This document shows, in pieces, positions 42,102-52,937 of a stretch of 64,000 nt of DNA (its first letter is position 1; every line of letters begins with the position of its first letter). The stretch covers positions 1,860,001 through 1,924,000 of the forward strand of contig JAGVVL010000022.1 of NCBI GenBank assembly GCA_018287875.1. The letters are read 5' to 3'. The notes under the pieces were generated by a model, which saw nothing but the letters and a program-made list of their open reading frames with translations, was not told the DNA's origin and searched no databases. The translations under genes and the position numbers were made by a program. This stretch comes from Nigrospora sphaerica (taxonomy: Eukaryota; Ascomycota; Sordariomycetes; Amphisphaeriales; Apiosporaceae).

Positions 42102-43251
42102 AAGCCAGAATAACCCAGGCTGGCCTTTGATAGCAGTGGATGATGAGCAATGAGTACATGACTATTACGATTAGGTATCCCGCCCAAATTGACTACATCC
42201 TAACCACGAAGGGCTTCAGACTGCTTTATCTTCTATTACCTGCATAGCGATGTTACAGATCCCATATGGTTGTCGGAAGTGCCGTAGTACTGTCACTCCC
42301 ACATGGATCCCCCGGATGGGCGGCTGTTCTTGCCTCATTGACCCAGCGACTGCCCTGAGCTCTAATGGCGACAGGACGCCTTTTGATGAGACGGCGGAAC
42401 ACAGTGATGAATTCTTCTTTAATCGGAATACCCTGAGGCCTCGATTTGTGTAGGACCTGGATGCTTACAGCGGCCTCCGTGGAAGAGAAAGACCAAGTTT
42501 CGGCCGCGCCAAAGCAGAATAACTGCGTGAGGCAAGGAAGCGGTTGAGCCGCCGCAACTAAACGTCACGAATTCCTCGAGCGCCTCCTGAACGAGACGTA
42601 CATGCACAAGGCAGAAACTACACGCGAGTAACAATACGGTAAGTCTCGCCCCATACAGCCTGAAAGGCACGCGGGGCAGCCTGGGCGCTGTGACAGACAA
42701 TGCCCTCGCACCAAATTAGGACGTACTGCCTTGAAGTACATTTCGGTCCATCCAGAAGGCGAACGAATACAGTCGGTGCAACATGGCTGAAGTCGGTTAC
42801 AAACTGACTTTCCGTACGCATCGGATATCCATTCGTCCAATTATGTAGCAATCTTGTGCTCTCGGGAAGTCCCTGGCCATCGCCGTCGACTTACTAGCAG
42901 TGCTGTGATAGATCCTTAGTTTCTCCATAGATATCGAGCCAACTCCAACGTCCAAAGCGTGTAGAGCGGCTGGGAACTCAGATGCTCGCCTTAATATATG
43001 TTTTCGCCATCGCACTTTCCCGGTGAGACGGATACGTTTCTGGCTGAAAGCAGGCCCTAAGGGGATAATACTATGAAGAGGTCTGCGATAAGAAGACTGT
43101 TCAAGTGAAGAGTGACGAGGTTCACTTTGCTGGGCGGGCTTAAGTGGGTCTTCTTGCGATTGCGGGTGGTTGAAGCATTGTTATTCCAAGCGACAATTCA
43201 AATGCCTCAAAGATCTCGCGCGTGACCACACACTTCCAAAACAGCACCATA
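42102..43251. other. Intergenic, no gene seen
   Basis: Lower GC than the neighbours. Only short frames; no RNA gene boxes. Confidence 0.45.
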
Positions 43252-44037
43252 ATGCTCGAAAACGCCATCGAAAAGAAGCTGGGGGCCATTCTCGCTGAGA
43301 AAACATGGATCGGTTTCGACTTTGACGATACCTTACACGAGTTTCGTCGGGCCTCTTCGGCGGCAGCGGACGCAGTTCTCGGGGCTATGCACAAGCGATA
43401 GGGCGTGCCCTTGATCCGTCTCCAAGCCCGCGACCGAGAAGTGCTGCGGGCAGCGACGGCCAATGCCTTCGCGGACGGGAAATCCTCTTCCGAGTACAGG
43501 CGAGAGCGTTTCCTCGCGGTGGCGCGCCACTTCGACGCGCCGCTGGAGGCGGAGGGGGCCTTCCTGGACGAACTCGTCGGCCGCTACGAGGCGACGCTCG
43601 AGGCGAACCTCGCGCTGAAGGACGGCGCCGAGGCCCTGCTGCAGGCCCTGCGGCGCCGCGGCCGGAAAATCGCCGTCGTCACCGAAGGGCCGCAGGACGC
43701 GCAGGACCGCACGCTCGAGAAGCTCGGGATCCGGCCTTACGTCGACTTCCTAGCCACGACCAACGGGTTCGGCGTGGCCAAGACCGAGGGCCTCTTGCGC
43801 AAAGTCCTCGAAGAGCTGGGAATCGACTCCCACCAGATGGCGTACGTGGGCGACAGCGAGGACCGCGATATGCGGCCGGCCATGCGCGAGAACATCTTCG
43901 CTTTCCACCTCGTGGCCCAGGGCGAGTGCGACCTGGAAGCACCCCAACCGCGAATCAATTCGCTGCGTAGACTTGAATCTATCCTGCTGTCCCATTCTCC
44001 GCAGAGTCCGAATCGCCACGACGGACCGGCCGTATAA
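43252..44037 (+). pseudogene. HAD-superfamily hydrolase interrupted by one in-frame TAG
   Basis: From ATG 43252 the frame is open to 44037 except for TAG at 43399-43401 (codon 50). All four HAD motifs are intact around it: GFDFDDTL (motif I, the nucleophile Asp and the acid Asp, before the stop), VVTEG (motif II), GVAKTEG (motif III Lys) and GDSEDRD (motif IV). The full 261-residue product would be a normal cytosolic phosphatase of the phosphoglycolate/nucleotidase type with a helical cap. HKR-stop-GVPL suggests Tyr or Trp at the stop. A short intron cannot remove the codon with good splice sites. It is either a very young pseudogene, a sequencing error, or a gene rescued by readthrough or A-to-I editing (TAG to TGG). 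It converges on the J-protein gene. Confidence 0.8.
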
Positions 44038-44242
44038 CCAGGGCCGGAGCTCTCGGCTCTTGCGCCGTAACCCCTCACGACGAGGGGCGGCAACAACGAC
44101 TCCTAAAAGAACATACGTGCCGTGGATTCTGGTTCAAATGAATAACATCATAGCGCGGGACGGAATCCCCAAGATTTGGACTGACCACCGAGAGCTGGGT
44201 ATCAACGAGGATTCAAATGCCGCGTCTAGTCGGACCTCGCGC

Positions 44243-45606
44243 TCATTTCTCACTTTCGTGTTTCATCTCCCTCTTACAGTTCGCACATGCCGTCGTGAGG
44301 CATACCCGACACTGCAGAGCGAAATTTTTGGTGAAGATCTGACAACGCGCACAACGATGCCGGCCGTCGATCTTTGGCCACCACGATCCTCCGTGTGGGC
44401 AACCCCGGGGCCCGGCTCTCGCGGCGCCGGTGTACGGGCGCGCGCCTGGGCCCGGATTACGGGGACCGGCCTGTTTCTCCGTTCCCTGGTCGGGGCGGGC
44501 CTCCGTCGGCTTGGGCTTGGGCATCTGGCACGGCTCGTTTTTGTGCTCGTTTTTTTCTCGAAGCTGTCGCCGCAGCTCTTCGGCCCGCCGCGCTTGCTCG
44601 GCTTCCTCCCGGCGTCGCTGGGCCGCGCGTTCGCCTTCTCTCTGCTCCCGCTCCCGTTGTTCTCGCTGATGCTGCTGGCGTTCCTGTTCTCGCCGTTCCC
44701 GTTCACGGCGTTCCCGTTCTTGGCGCTCTCGCTCGGCGCGTTCTCTTTCGGCCCGTTGTTTCTCTTCGCGCTCTTTCTCGGCACGCTGGCGTTCCCGAGC
44801 GTCTTGCCTGTGAAACACTGTGGTCGCAGCTTTTAGTTCGGCTTCGGCAGTTAATATCCGTCTCTCGATCTCCTTGAAATCTTTGATTAGTTCGTTCAGT
44901 TGTGCTAGAAGCGATGCTCGCTTGGCCTCGAGAACCAGAAGTCCCGTCTTCCGGTCTGCCCGTTGCCTTTTCCTGCCTTCTTTGGCCTCGGCCGAATCGG
45001 AGGACGCAAGGAGCCACGCTAACCAGGAGTTTGCCGCCTTCTCCTTCTCATCGTCCCTCCGGTTCTCTTCGTTCGATTCCCAAATGGACTTTGCGACCTT
45101 GTGGATCTCTAGCTTCAGCTGTTCTTGGCCACGCTGGTTTTCATCCCGTGCTCGACGACGCTGATCGAGCTCCGTTGTCCTAAGGTTGATCTGATCCCTC
45201 CAAAAAGCCGCGGTGCGATTCAAATCCGGTCCCCAACCGCCTCCGTTTTCCTGATTTGTCCGTGGGTTGTAGCTTCCTCGGTTCTGGTTATCACCTGGAC
45301 ATCGGCTGGGTTGGTAATCGCGATCGTACGTTGCTCGCTTGGAAACATCGCTCAAGGTTTCGTATGCTTCAGAAAGCTACATTTTCTCGCCTTCAGTATA
45401 TGGAAGAGGCATATGAGTCGCGCCAGTATATCACGCTCCCCGCCGATACGTACAATCTGGAATTTTCTGGTCGCATCTTTATCATGGAGATTCTTGTCTG
45501 GGTGAGTCTGCCGTGCCAATCGATGGTAGCTGCTTTGAATTCCCTGCAGTGTCGCAGTTTGCGGGATGCCAAGGACGGCATAGTAGTCTCTTGGGTTCGG
45601 TTCCAT
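44243..45606 (-). CDS. J-domain protein with long charged coiled coil and C-terminal Cys cluster
   Basis: Exons 45606-45454 and 45376-44243 give 428 aa; the 77-bp intron has GTACGT and TGTAG. The J domain (about 6-72) has HPD at 35-37 (RQTHPDKNLHDKD) and FQILSEAYETLSD, so it can stimulate Hsp70. Residues 105-200 are helical; residues 205-290 are almost only R, E, Q and A (RERAERERQERERR type), a long single helix or coiled coil. The C-terminus has CPHGG, RCARCQIFTK, QCRVC and CANC, probably a zinc-binding module. The ATG MEPNPRDYY sits directly before the domain; an upstream in-frame ATG at 45684 is less likely. The Hsp70 partner and client are unknown. Confidence 0.85.
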
Positions 45607-46495
45607 AATTGTGGCGGCCTGATACAGTAGAACGAGTTTAGGGTTGAGAATGATGATGGAGGGCCATGAAACGCTCAGGTTCAAATGATCGGTTATGAGG
45701 GGCAGGATCTATACTCTGTTCGCTCTTTGTTACACACAGGTTTCGAGGAGCGGGGTGATCCATCTCCGCAGCTTCTGATTAACCCGTCTCTTCCCATTGG
45801 ACAGTAAGCGAGCCGTCATCACGGGAAACGCTCAGGAGACAACGAGTATTAGAAAATGGAAGTGAGATGTCCTAAATGGGTCGATTTGTCATGTGCAGTA
45901 GAGCTTAGGGCGCAGTCTTGAAACTAAACTACCACTAATGTGTGGCTTGAATATTCTGAAGTGGTGTTCCGGCCATCATTGACAGCCGGGTTCCGAGACG
46001 ATGACACGGAGTATTTCTAGGAATGCCTTCATTATCCACGTGGGAACATCTACAGGTTCCTACAGGTATCAGGTAGAACAAGCGCTAGTGACGAACTGGG
46101 CGCTCTATATATTTCGTCGTTGTCATGGCTCAATGAAACCTCTGGGACATCACGTGCGAGTTACGAGATTTCCTGGTGATCTTATGCTTCTGAAAGGATT
46201 GGTCAAGCCCTTGGGACGTTCTAGGAGCCTCAGAATGCCGACGAGCTTCATTGTAGTCATGTAGTCTTATAATTTTGTGTCTCCGTCGTCTTGCTAATGA
46301 ACCTCGACGACTGCGATGGTCGAACCCGCTTGCGCTTGAAAATCTGCTTTTCTCTGGTTCCTTTGTTGGATGAAAACAGCAGGGAGTGAGGGCGATGGGA
46401 AGGTGACTATCAGCATCTGAGAGGCTACCGTCGCGCTTCAGTCATAAGCGATGCCGCGATACAACCTTATCCCCCAGGCGGTACTAACCGCCACC
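45607..46495. other. Intergenic, no gene seen
   Basis: Spacer between two minus-strand genes. No frame or RNA signature of note. Confidence 0.45.
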
Positions 46496-47392
46496 CTACT
46501 CTTCATCGAGAGACAAAACTGCCCAGAAGGTATGCATACAGTGGGTTCGTGCACCACGGAGTGACAGTTCCTGCACCAAATCCTTCACATTGTCCGAGAG
46601 CCGCAGAATGTCAGCTTCGACGTCGGGATCGAGGCCCGCTTCCCTGACCTGGTCCCGAAAGCCGTCGGCCTTGACTATCAGGGCCTCCCAGTGGCCGTCC
46701 ATGTGGGCTTCGGAGGCCTCGACGACGCCGGAACGGCGCACCCGCCAGCCCTCCTGCTCGGCGAGGCCGACGAGGCGGTCGGGGAGAAGGGCGGCGCGCA
46801 CGTTGGGCATGTTGAGGGCCTCGGGCTGCTGGTGGGCGGCGTGGAGGCGGATCTGGGCCTCGGCGGCGAGCTGGTGCGCCTGCTGGTCAGGCGTGTCGGC
46901 AACGCCCGTGTACTCGGCCAGGTAGACGCGGCCGACGCGCGCGCGCGCCAGGCTAGCGAAGAGGGTGCGCACCATGGCCTCGCTGTCAAAGTACCAGAGG
47001 CTGTGCATGGCGACGGCGGCGTCGAAGCGCGGCGCCGACGGGTCCGCCAGGAGCGCCGGCGCCTCCGTCCTCCGGAACCGGATGCGCTGGCCCAGCGGCG
47101 CCGCCTCGATGAAGCGCCTCGAGTCGCCCGTCGTGATGGGCGCACCGTATTCCGGGGGCCCGTTGTCTATACCCGTCACCTGGCCGTCGGGTCCGTTCAG
47201 CAACGCCAGCACGAGGCTCGACTCGCCCTGTCCGCAGCCGATGTCCAAGACCTGCGAGCCCGGGGGGATCTCCCAGGCGCGGCATATCTTTAGTCGATGT
47301 TTGAATCCCTCCGCAACGTGTGGCCGGTCTTTCTCGTGATGGAGACATGAAGTAAGGAGCTCTTCGAGAATAGCCTGCTGATCGTCCGCCAT
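46496..47392 (-). CDS. Class I SAM-dependent methyltransferase
   Basis: Single exon, 298 aa from MADDQQAILEELL. Motif I VLDIGCGQGESS (about 48-59) is intact, followed by VTGIDNGPPEYG (acidic loop after strand beta-2) and FDAAVAMHSLWYFDSEAMV (motif IV/post I), then VGRVYLAEYTG. These define the seven-strand Rossmann methyltransferase fold. The C-terminal third is helical with many acidic residues and may shape a small-molecule pocket. The substrate is unknown. The frame is open 37 codons upstream of the chosen ATG, but that part is not protein-like. No biosynthetic cluster partners are adjacent. Confidence 0.85.
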   Translation of the reverse strand: MADDQQAILEELLTSCLHHEKDRPHVAEGFKHRLKICRAWEIPPGSQVLDIGCGQGESSLVLALLNGPDGQVTGIDNGPPEYGAPITTGDSRRFIEAAPLGQRIRFRRTEAPALLADPSAPRFDAAVAMHSLWYFDSEAMVRTLFASLARARVGRVYLAEYTGVADTPDQQAHQLAAEAQIRLHAAHQQPEALNMPNVRAALLPDRLVGLAEQEGWRVRRSGVVEASEAHMDGHWEALIVKADGFRDQVREAGLDPDVEADILRLSDNVKDLVQELSLRGARTHCMHTFWAVLSLDEE

Positions 47393-48847
47393 CTTGAGAG
47401 GTCTGGAGTCTGGGCAATCTGGAGAGAGGTCAGAGTTGTCGCAACAGAGCTTCAATCCCGGGCGCGTCTTATAAGTACTTAATCTACATGACTTGGGCAA
47501 CAACGCGTCAGATCGTTATGACTCAGGGCACTGAATGACTCATTTGTAGCGAGGAATATCTACTGATAACAAGAACGCGGGGTTGAGCAGAAGTAAGCAC
47601 CATTAAAATGAGCGGTTGCCTCAAAAAGGCAGGTGAAAACGGTGCACTTGTTAAGTCCAGCCAATGGGGTATCAACGCAAGAAAGCGTTGCAGCACTAAA
47701 TAAGTGAAAGAGTTGACGGGCCCTTACAAGCTTTGATCTGCATCTCGATCTTCCTAGGTTGGCTTCTTTGCGTTACTAGCCAGGCCAATCCATGCCCCTA
47801 CCCATCTACACTTGACGAAAGTGGAGAAGCCGTATAAGCATGCCAGCGAAAGTGAGAAGTGTCATATTTTATATGCATAGCTTTAGTACCACCGTTTATA
47901 TCGGCTCTGCTGTATGTAGCATGTTTTCAAGCGGCAAGAAGCGAATTGATACCATTCACCATTGAAGGACAGCTGTGACGCGACGGTTGTATGAGGTACG
48001 TAATCCGACCTCCAGCGCGGTTGTCCCTAGTCTCTAGCTACCGACTTATGATGAGTGAAACATCAACTAGCAGACGGTACCTTAATAAGAGCCATGTTTA
48101 TCACTCAATCTGTTGGCACTCCGGCGGCACCTATCGGTCTCTGAATGAGGGTATTCATGGTTCCATGATCGTGTGAAGAGTCGGAGAACCAACTTACGAG
48201 CACATGGACTGTGGGCTGCGAAGAATCGCAAAGGTATCGCGTGCTAAGAATTCCATGAACCGAGATGACATTCTGCTCCCTGTTCATAAAGCCCCGTCAC
48301 CGCCCCCGTAGCCAAATCCAATATTCCTTGCCGTTCTTTCTGTGTTCAAGCCCAATCAGATTGAACCTTTAGCACTGGTATGCTTACCTGTCACCCATTC
48401 CTGTGATTCGATGAGCAGGCAGGCTTATTACTAGCAGAGCTGTTCCATTAGTATCCATATACCGAGCTTTGTAAGTCTTGGCCTGGCGACCCCAGAGCGG
48501 GACCACTTGGCAGGAGAAACTTCATGACCCTAGGTGTTACCGACTACATAAGTAGATTGTAATTTGGGAAAACCGGCCTCTAATCGACACCCAGTGTCCC
48601 GTCCATATAAATCCGTCCCTCGTCCTCGGCCAGCTGCCGACTGAATGGGAAGGTGCGGCTCTTGCACCCTTTGAAGCCGCCATGGGATCAGTGTCTTTTT
48701 ATCGACTAAGCGACTAAGCGACTATTGCACCGTTAAAGCTGCTGCGGGATCAATGTCTTCTCTCACAAGCGCTTCTATGCTTTATGGACTTAGTGGCCCT
48801 TTATCGCATCCCATTCCGCACGCATCACCTGGCGGTTTCGGACTTGA
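47393..48847. other. Gene-free, lower-GC stretch
   Basis: No gene-like frame. GC falls relative to the housekeeping core, marking the start of the accessory part of the window. Confidence 0.45.
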
Positions 48848-49722
48848 ATGCATTTAATGGCCGCGGCGCCAGATCCCAGCACCTTCGAGCCTCGGCTCGA
48901 TGGGTGCCCTAACTTGGCATTCTACTTTGAGCAGGCGGTGTTTTCAATTATACCATCGTCGCTGTTTCTGGCTCGCGCCGCGATTCGGCTGGCATGGCTC
49001 TTTCGCCAGCCTTGTCTCGTGCGTACTGGCTGGCTCCTTGTTACGAAGCCGGTAAGTCCTCCCAATAACTAATGTCTCTGCCGGTCTGCTCTCTGACCGT
49101 CGATACGAAAGACTCTCGCTGTTCTGCTTTTCTCCTTCGAGTTGACCTTGGTCGTTCGCTGGGCAAAGCCATTGACCGCCAAGAACTAGACGTCACTCCA
49201 TGCCGCCGTTTCGGAGCTATTATGTGCCTCCGTCGCCGTCCTCGTTTTGTATACCGAGCAGAAACACTCAATCCGATCTTCGACGCATCTCAGTGTCTAT
49301 CTATTCATCTCTGTTTTGGTGGGCCTCGCATAGCTAAGGTTATTATTCTTGCTACCGCCCTAAAACTTTGCCAACGTGGTGCACATCTAACAGCAAGTCT
49401 GACAATGAAATCCACTCTGTTGTTGCTAGAGGAATACTCTAGGTTACCATTCATGACGCAGGATTCCGAAAATACGCCTGCAGAATCCGCTAGCGGGCCG
49501 TTGGACCGGTTCGTCTTCTGGTGGCCGAACCCTTTGGTTGCTACCGGCGCTCGCCGGCTCCTCCAAGTCGAGGATCTTGGGTTTTGTGATGATTCTTCGC
49601 CCCGAGGCAAGGAGGAAGACTGCCGGGTTCCTCTTCCCCCAACCCTTAGACCAGGTGGCGCGGTAAGGCATCGGAGGTGTATTCGAAGCAGGGCTGCATA
49701 TCGTTTCTCTACGCGAAGGTAG
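48848..49722 (+). pseudogene. N-terminal relic of an ABCC-type ABC transporter
   Basis: Segments of the fungal ABCC N-terminal membrane domain (TMD0) appear in order but in different frames: NLAFYFEQAVFSIIPSSLF, FRQPCLVRTGWLL, then ELLCASVAVLVLYTEQKHS and LSVYLFISVLVGLA broken by TAG, then TASLTMKSTLLLLEE and SGPLDRFVFWWPNPLVATG with ARRLLQVEDLG, the conserved entry into the first ABC membrane domain. Both nucleotide-binding domains and the rest (over 1000 residues) are missing. Frameshifts and stops make it non-functional. Intact relatives are multidrug-resistance-associated exporters. Confidence 0.78.
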
Positions 49723-50966
49723 AAGTAGCACCGACGAGGGGTATCTAACCTACAAAGACCCAAACGGCATCGAAGGGTAAACGATGGTGGTAATTACATA
49801 AGCACGTATCTGCTTGAATTGGTTCGTTACCAACAGTATCCTGCGACTGCGGTTGATCTAAAGTCGCAAGGGGAGCTCATACCCTGTAAGCGTAGCTGTG
49901 TGTTACATGTGCTACTAACCTGCCTTACAGCCGGCTAGCCTTGCTACGTACACGGTACCTAGGCACCCACAGCTAACAACATGCACGCGCATGTATGGAT
50001 ACACGAGGCCGTCGCAGACCGCCAAATACCACACCAAGCAGAGATCTCCCATCCAATAGCGTGCATTATTTCGTCTGCCTCTATTACCATTGGCGGGCAC
50101 TTGACGCGAGGATGGTAGCTCGGGCAGTCCGGCGATGGCAACGGGTTGCTTCCGTGACGAAGCGAGAAGCATGGCCTCAGTGAGCCAATGCAATGTTTTT
50201 CGCCTATCACCCTGCGCGAAGTGCATGGAGCCGTGCAGGGGACATATGACGTGCGGTGAGGCCAACCCACCAAGGTCATGTCCCAACAGGGGCGACGGGG
50301 TTCCTAATTGCAGCTTTCTCTTGATCATTGCATCTACTCCTGGTGCTACTCCCCAGCCCAGCCTGGTACTTCATCTACCGAGCAGCGACCAAAACACAGC
50401 CCACGATACCATGGGCACGAAAACGTCCAATGTAGCGATGACTCATCAGTACACAGCATAGCATGGGAGAAACCTCCTACTACATATGTCAGTTACCTTT
50501 CTCAAAGTACTTTTAGTGTGGTGTACATGCCCCTCAGCGCTCGTAGTCGAATGTGTAGCCCCTTTCGGGCCCGTTGGGACCTGCGTAAAACGGTCTGGCA
50601 AGGAACAGGCGCGGTCGGCCGATCCAGTGCACCTTCGCCGGCAAGAAGTAACTGGTAGGTACGCCAGTCTTCTAGAGAAAAAGGCAGTGCAGAGAGCATG
50701 AATGATAATGGGAGGGCAGTTAAGAGGGCCTGCAAGAGGGGTCTTCTAAAGCGCCCATTACCAGCTTTGCCGACGTAGCTACCTCTTTCATTAATCTCGT
50801 GTTGCTATAGTACCCCTTACCACTTATGTACATCTTATCAGTACGTGTATGGTGAACGGCACTCACGAGAAGGAGACCGTATAGGATAGATTACTTACCC
50901 AGATACTCCGGGTACAACTACCATAGGTACGAAAAACCTTCCCATCACACTAGCGTCGCTAACTTC

Positions 50967-51042
50967 GTCAGGGCCCACTATTACATAGCTCGTCGGTCAG
51001 GGTGCCCACTATTGCATAGCTCGTCGGTCAGGGTGCCCACTA
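50967..51042. repeat. Tandem repeat, about 30-bp unit, 2.5 copies
   Basis: Units begin GTCAGGG(TG)CCCACTATT and end CATAGCTCGTCG: 50967-50995 (29 nt), 50996-51026 (31 nt) and a partial copy to 51042. The copies differ by a 2-nt gap and one A/G change. Confidence 0.85.
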
Positions 51043-51410
51043 GAACCAACCACTAGAGCAAACCACTTACATCCATCCCCCCCAATCTATACCCTCGCGA
51101 GCCCTTAAGTCTCCAATGCCGGGGTGTGTACAAAGCCCGGTCATTACGTCGCCCAGGTTGCTCCTGCCCGGATGGAGGCCCCGGTGCCATTAGGCAAAGG
51201 CCAGGCAAGGACCAAGTTAATTCTTAGTCGGCTGGTGACTATTTTTCTCTACTTCTACCCTTTCTCCCCAAGGGGTGGGCGAAGGGAAATCCCACTGGGC
51301 TCGCGCGATCCACTACCACCACGCAACCCTAGGCTTACAATCGTACCACATACCGGTATTTAGGAAAGAGGTGTTCAGAGTAGGGGACGTGCTACATCAT
51401 CCATGACTGG

Positions 51411-51558
51411 TGGCCCACGCAAGAGGAATTGAGACATCCTGGACGGAGCAGGGAAGACGGCCTAGCGCCGACGCCTGGGCTGGCCCACGCAAGAGGAATT
51501 GAGACATCCTGGACGGAGCAGGGAAGACGGCCTAGCGCCGACGCCTGGGCTGGCCCAC
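51411..51558. repeat. Perfect 70-bp tandem duplication
   Basis: 51411-51480 and 51481-51550 are identical over 70 nt, starting TGGCCCACGCAAGAGG, and the first 8 nt recur at 51551-51558. Lack of any difference means a recent slippage or unequal exchange, or an assembly artefact. Confidence 0.92.
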
Positions 51559-52042
51559 CGGTACGGGTGGGCTATATGTCCGATGCCACCATCCCTGGTA
51601 TGCGTGGCTGAGAGGTCGCGCGCTTCCCATAGGTCAGTGGCCCGCCGACGGGTGTTGGTAACGACAGGGGCCTAGCTATGTTCATCAGGGAACGCACCTC
51701 ATCCTATGGAGTGCGGGACGTACCCACGTACCAGCCGCCTGGCCAGGCCTGGAAAACAGGTGACTCTCCGACTGAACGCAGCCAAGCCCGCCCGGCAGCG
51801 CTTTCCTCTCTGCAACACCCCGTGATTGGCGGGATTAGCTACTACGATGGGTGGATAATGGATTTTGCAGGATTGGTTTAAGTGCCATCGACTGCTGGCA
51901 ATCCCGATGCGGAAAGCCCTGGAACGACAACGCAGTTAGGTCTCCGTTTAACACCCCGAGAGGAACATAAGTCAGGTGTATGCACCGGCACAATTCCATC
52001 TACGACTTTTCCAATATCCAGGCTCGCAGCTGCTTCCTCGCA

Positions 52043-52132
52043 ACTTCTTCTTTTTCCGCTTCTGCCTCTTCTGCTTCTGCTTCTTCTTCTGCTGCTTCTG
52101 CTGCTTCTTCTTCTTTTTCTTCTTCTTTCTCA
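52043..52132. repeat. Pyrimidine microsatellite (TTC/TGC)
   Basis: About 90 nt made of TTCTTCTTT, CTTCTGCCT and GCTTCTGCT words, immediately before the gene starting at 52192. It may be part of that gene's leader. Confidence 0.8.
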
Positions 52133-52191
52133 TCTATACGTCCACCAATAGCCAGTATCGCCCGGAGACTTGCATCCCAATTACCTCAGAG

Positions 52192-52937
52192 ATGATGGAG
52201 TCCTTATACCAGGTTCGTCCCACAATGTCTTATAAATCATCCATGCTTGCTGAGCCGCGGACCCAGACGCCTGGTTACATTGAGGAAGGCCGACTCCCTG
52301 ACAACGAGGATGGTCCTGACCCGCTTGCTGACCTGGGACCAGCACTCCTCGCCGAACATGACGCTCTCGGGGGAAAACAGTACGTTGAACCTTCGCCTTA
52401 TTACGGCCTGCCGGTTTTTTATGCCACTTGGTCTTACATGAACATGGCTGGGAGTTAACACGAGACGCAGGCTCGTCGACGTCGGACTCTCGCAGTGCCT
52501 TCATCCTGGGCCTAGTCACGCTTCTGGCCACGGTCACGGTGGTGCCTCTTGTCGACAAACTCGTTTTACCGTGGCTCCTCGAACGCCGTCGTCTCCACAG
52601 CGCCCGCCGACGGCTGCGTACCCTGGGGGACCAGCTCGAAGCCGCGGCAGCCAACGAAGAAAACGCGTCCCGCGACTTTGCGCAGGCTACTCGACTGCCT
52701 ACCTCAGGAGCACCTCCGGGAGCCCGCATCACCGACTACGAGTTGCCACAGATCCCCGCCTTGGCTCATCTCGACAGCATCCGGGAGGCGATGCCGCCGC
52801 AAGCCCTACCGGTGGCACACCTCCCCAGGGGGTCACCCTTGTCGACGATTGAGAAACTGCCTTCGCGGACCCGGCCTTCACCCTATTTCGTGCCCCGTCC
52901 GCCTCATCGGCCCACGCCCCGGACGGCGCCCCCGTAG
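52192..52937 (+). CDS. One-helix membrane protein of unknown function (two exons, model tentative)
   Basis: Exon 1 52192-52379 ends at a GTACGT donor; an acceptor CGCAG at 52495 leads to exon 2 52496-52937 in the right phase, giving 209 aa and avoiding the stop at 52456. Exon 1 encodes an acidic, Pro-rich head (GYIEEGRLPDNEDGPDPLA). Exon 2 starts with one hydrophobic helix (AFILGLVTLLATVTVVPLV), then a basic coiled-coil-like stretch (ERRRLHSARRRLRTLGDQLE) and a Pro-rich tail. ATG 52225 is an alternative start. Reading straight through instead would need a frameshift. No family recognised; it lies among decayed genes and may itself be decaying. Confidence 0.42.

Larger units (their letters stand above)
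49723..52191. other. Gene-free stretch with tandem repeats
   Basis: No coding frame resembles a protein. The segment holds two separate short tandem repeats (50967-51042 and 51411-51558) and ends in a pyrimidine microsatellite (52043-52132), listed on their own. Confidence 0.5.

Noticed and set aside
50967..51042. Possible CRISPR-like array
   Set aside because: Units are directly adjacent without unique spacers, and the genome is eukaryotic; this is a plain tandem repeat.
52428..52937. Frameshift between two frames of the 52-kb membrane protein
   Set aside because: A GTACGT donor at 52380 and a CGCAG acceptor at 52495 join the frames in phase, so no frameshift is required.
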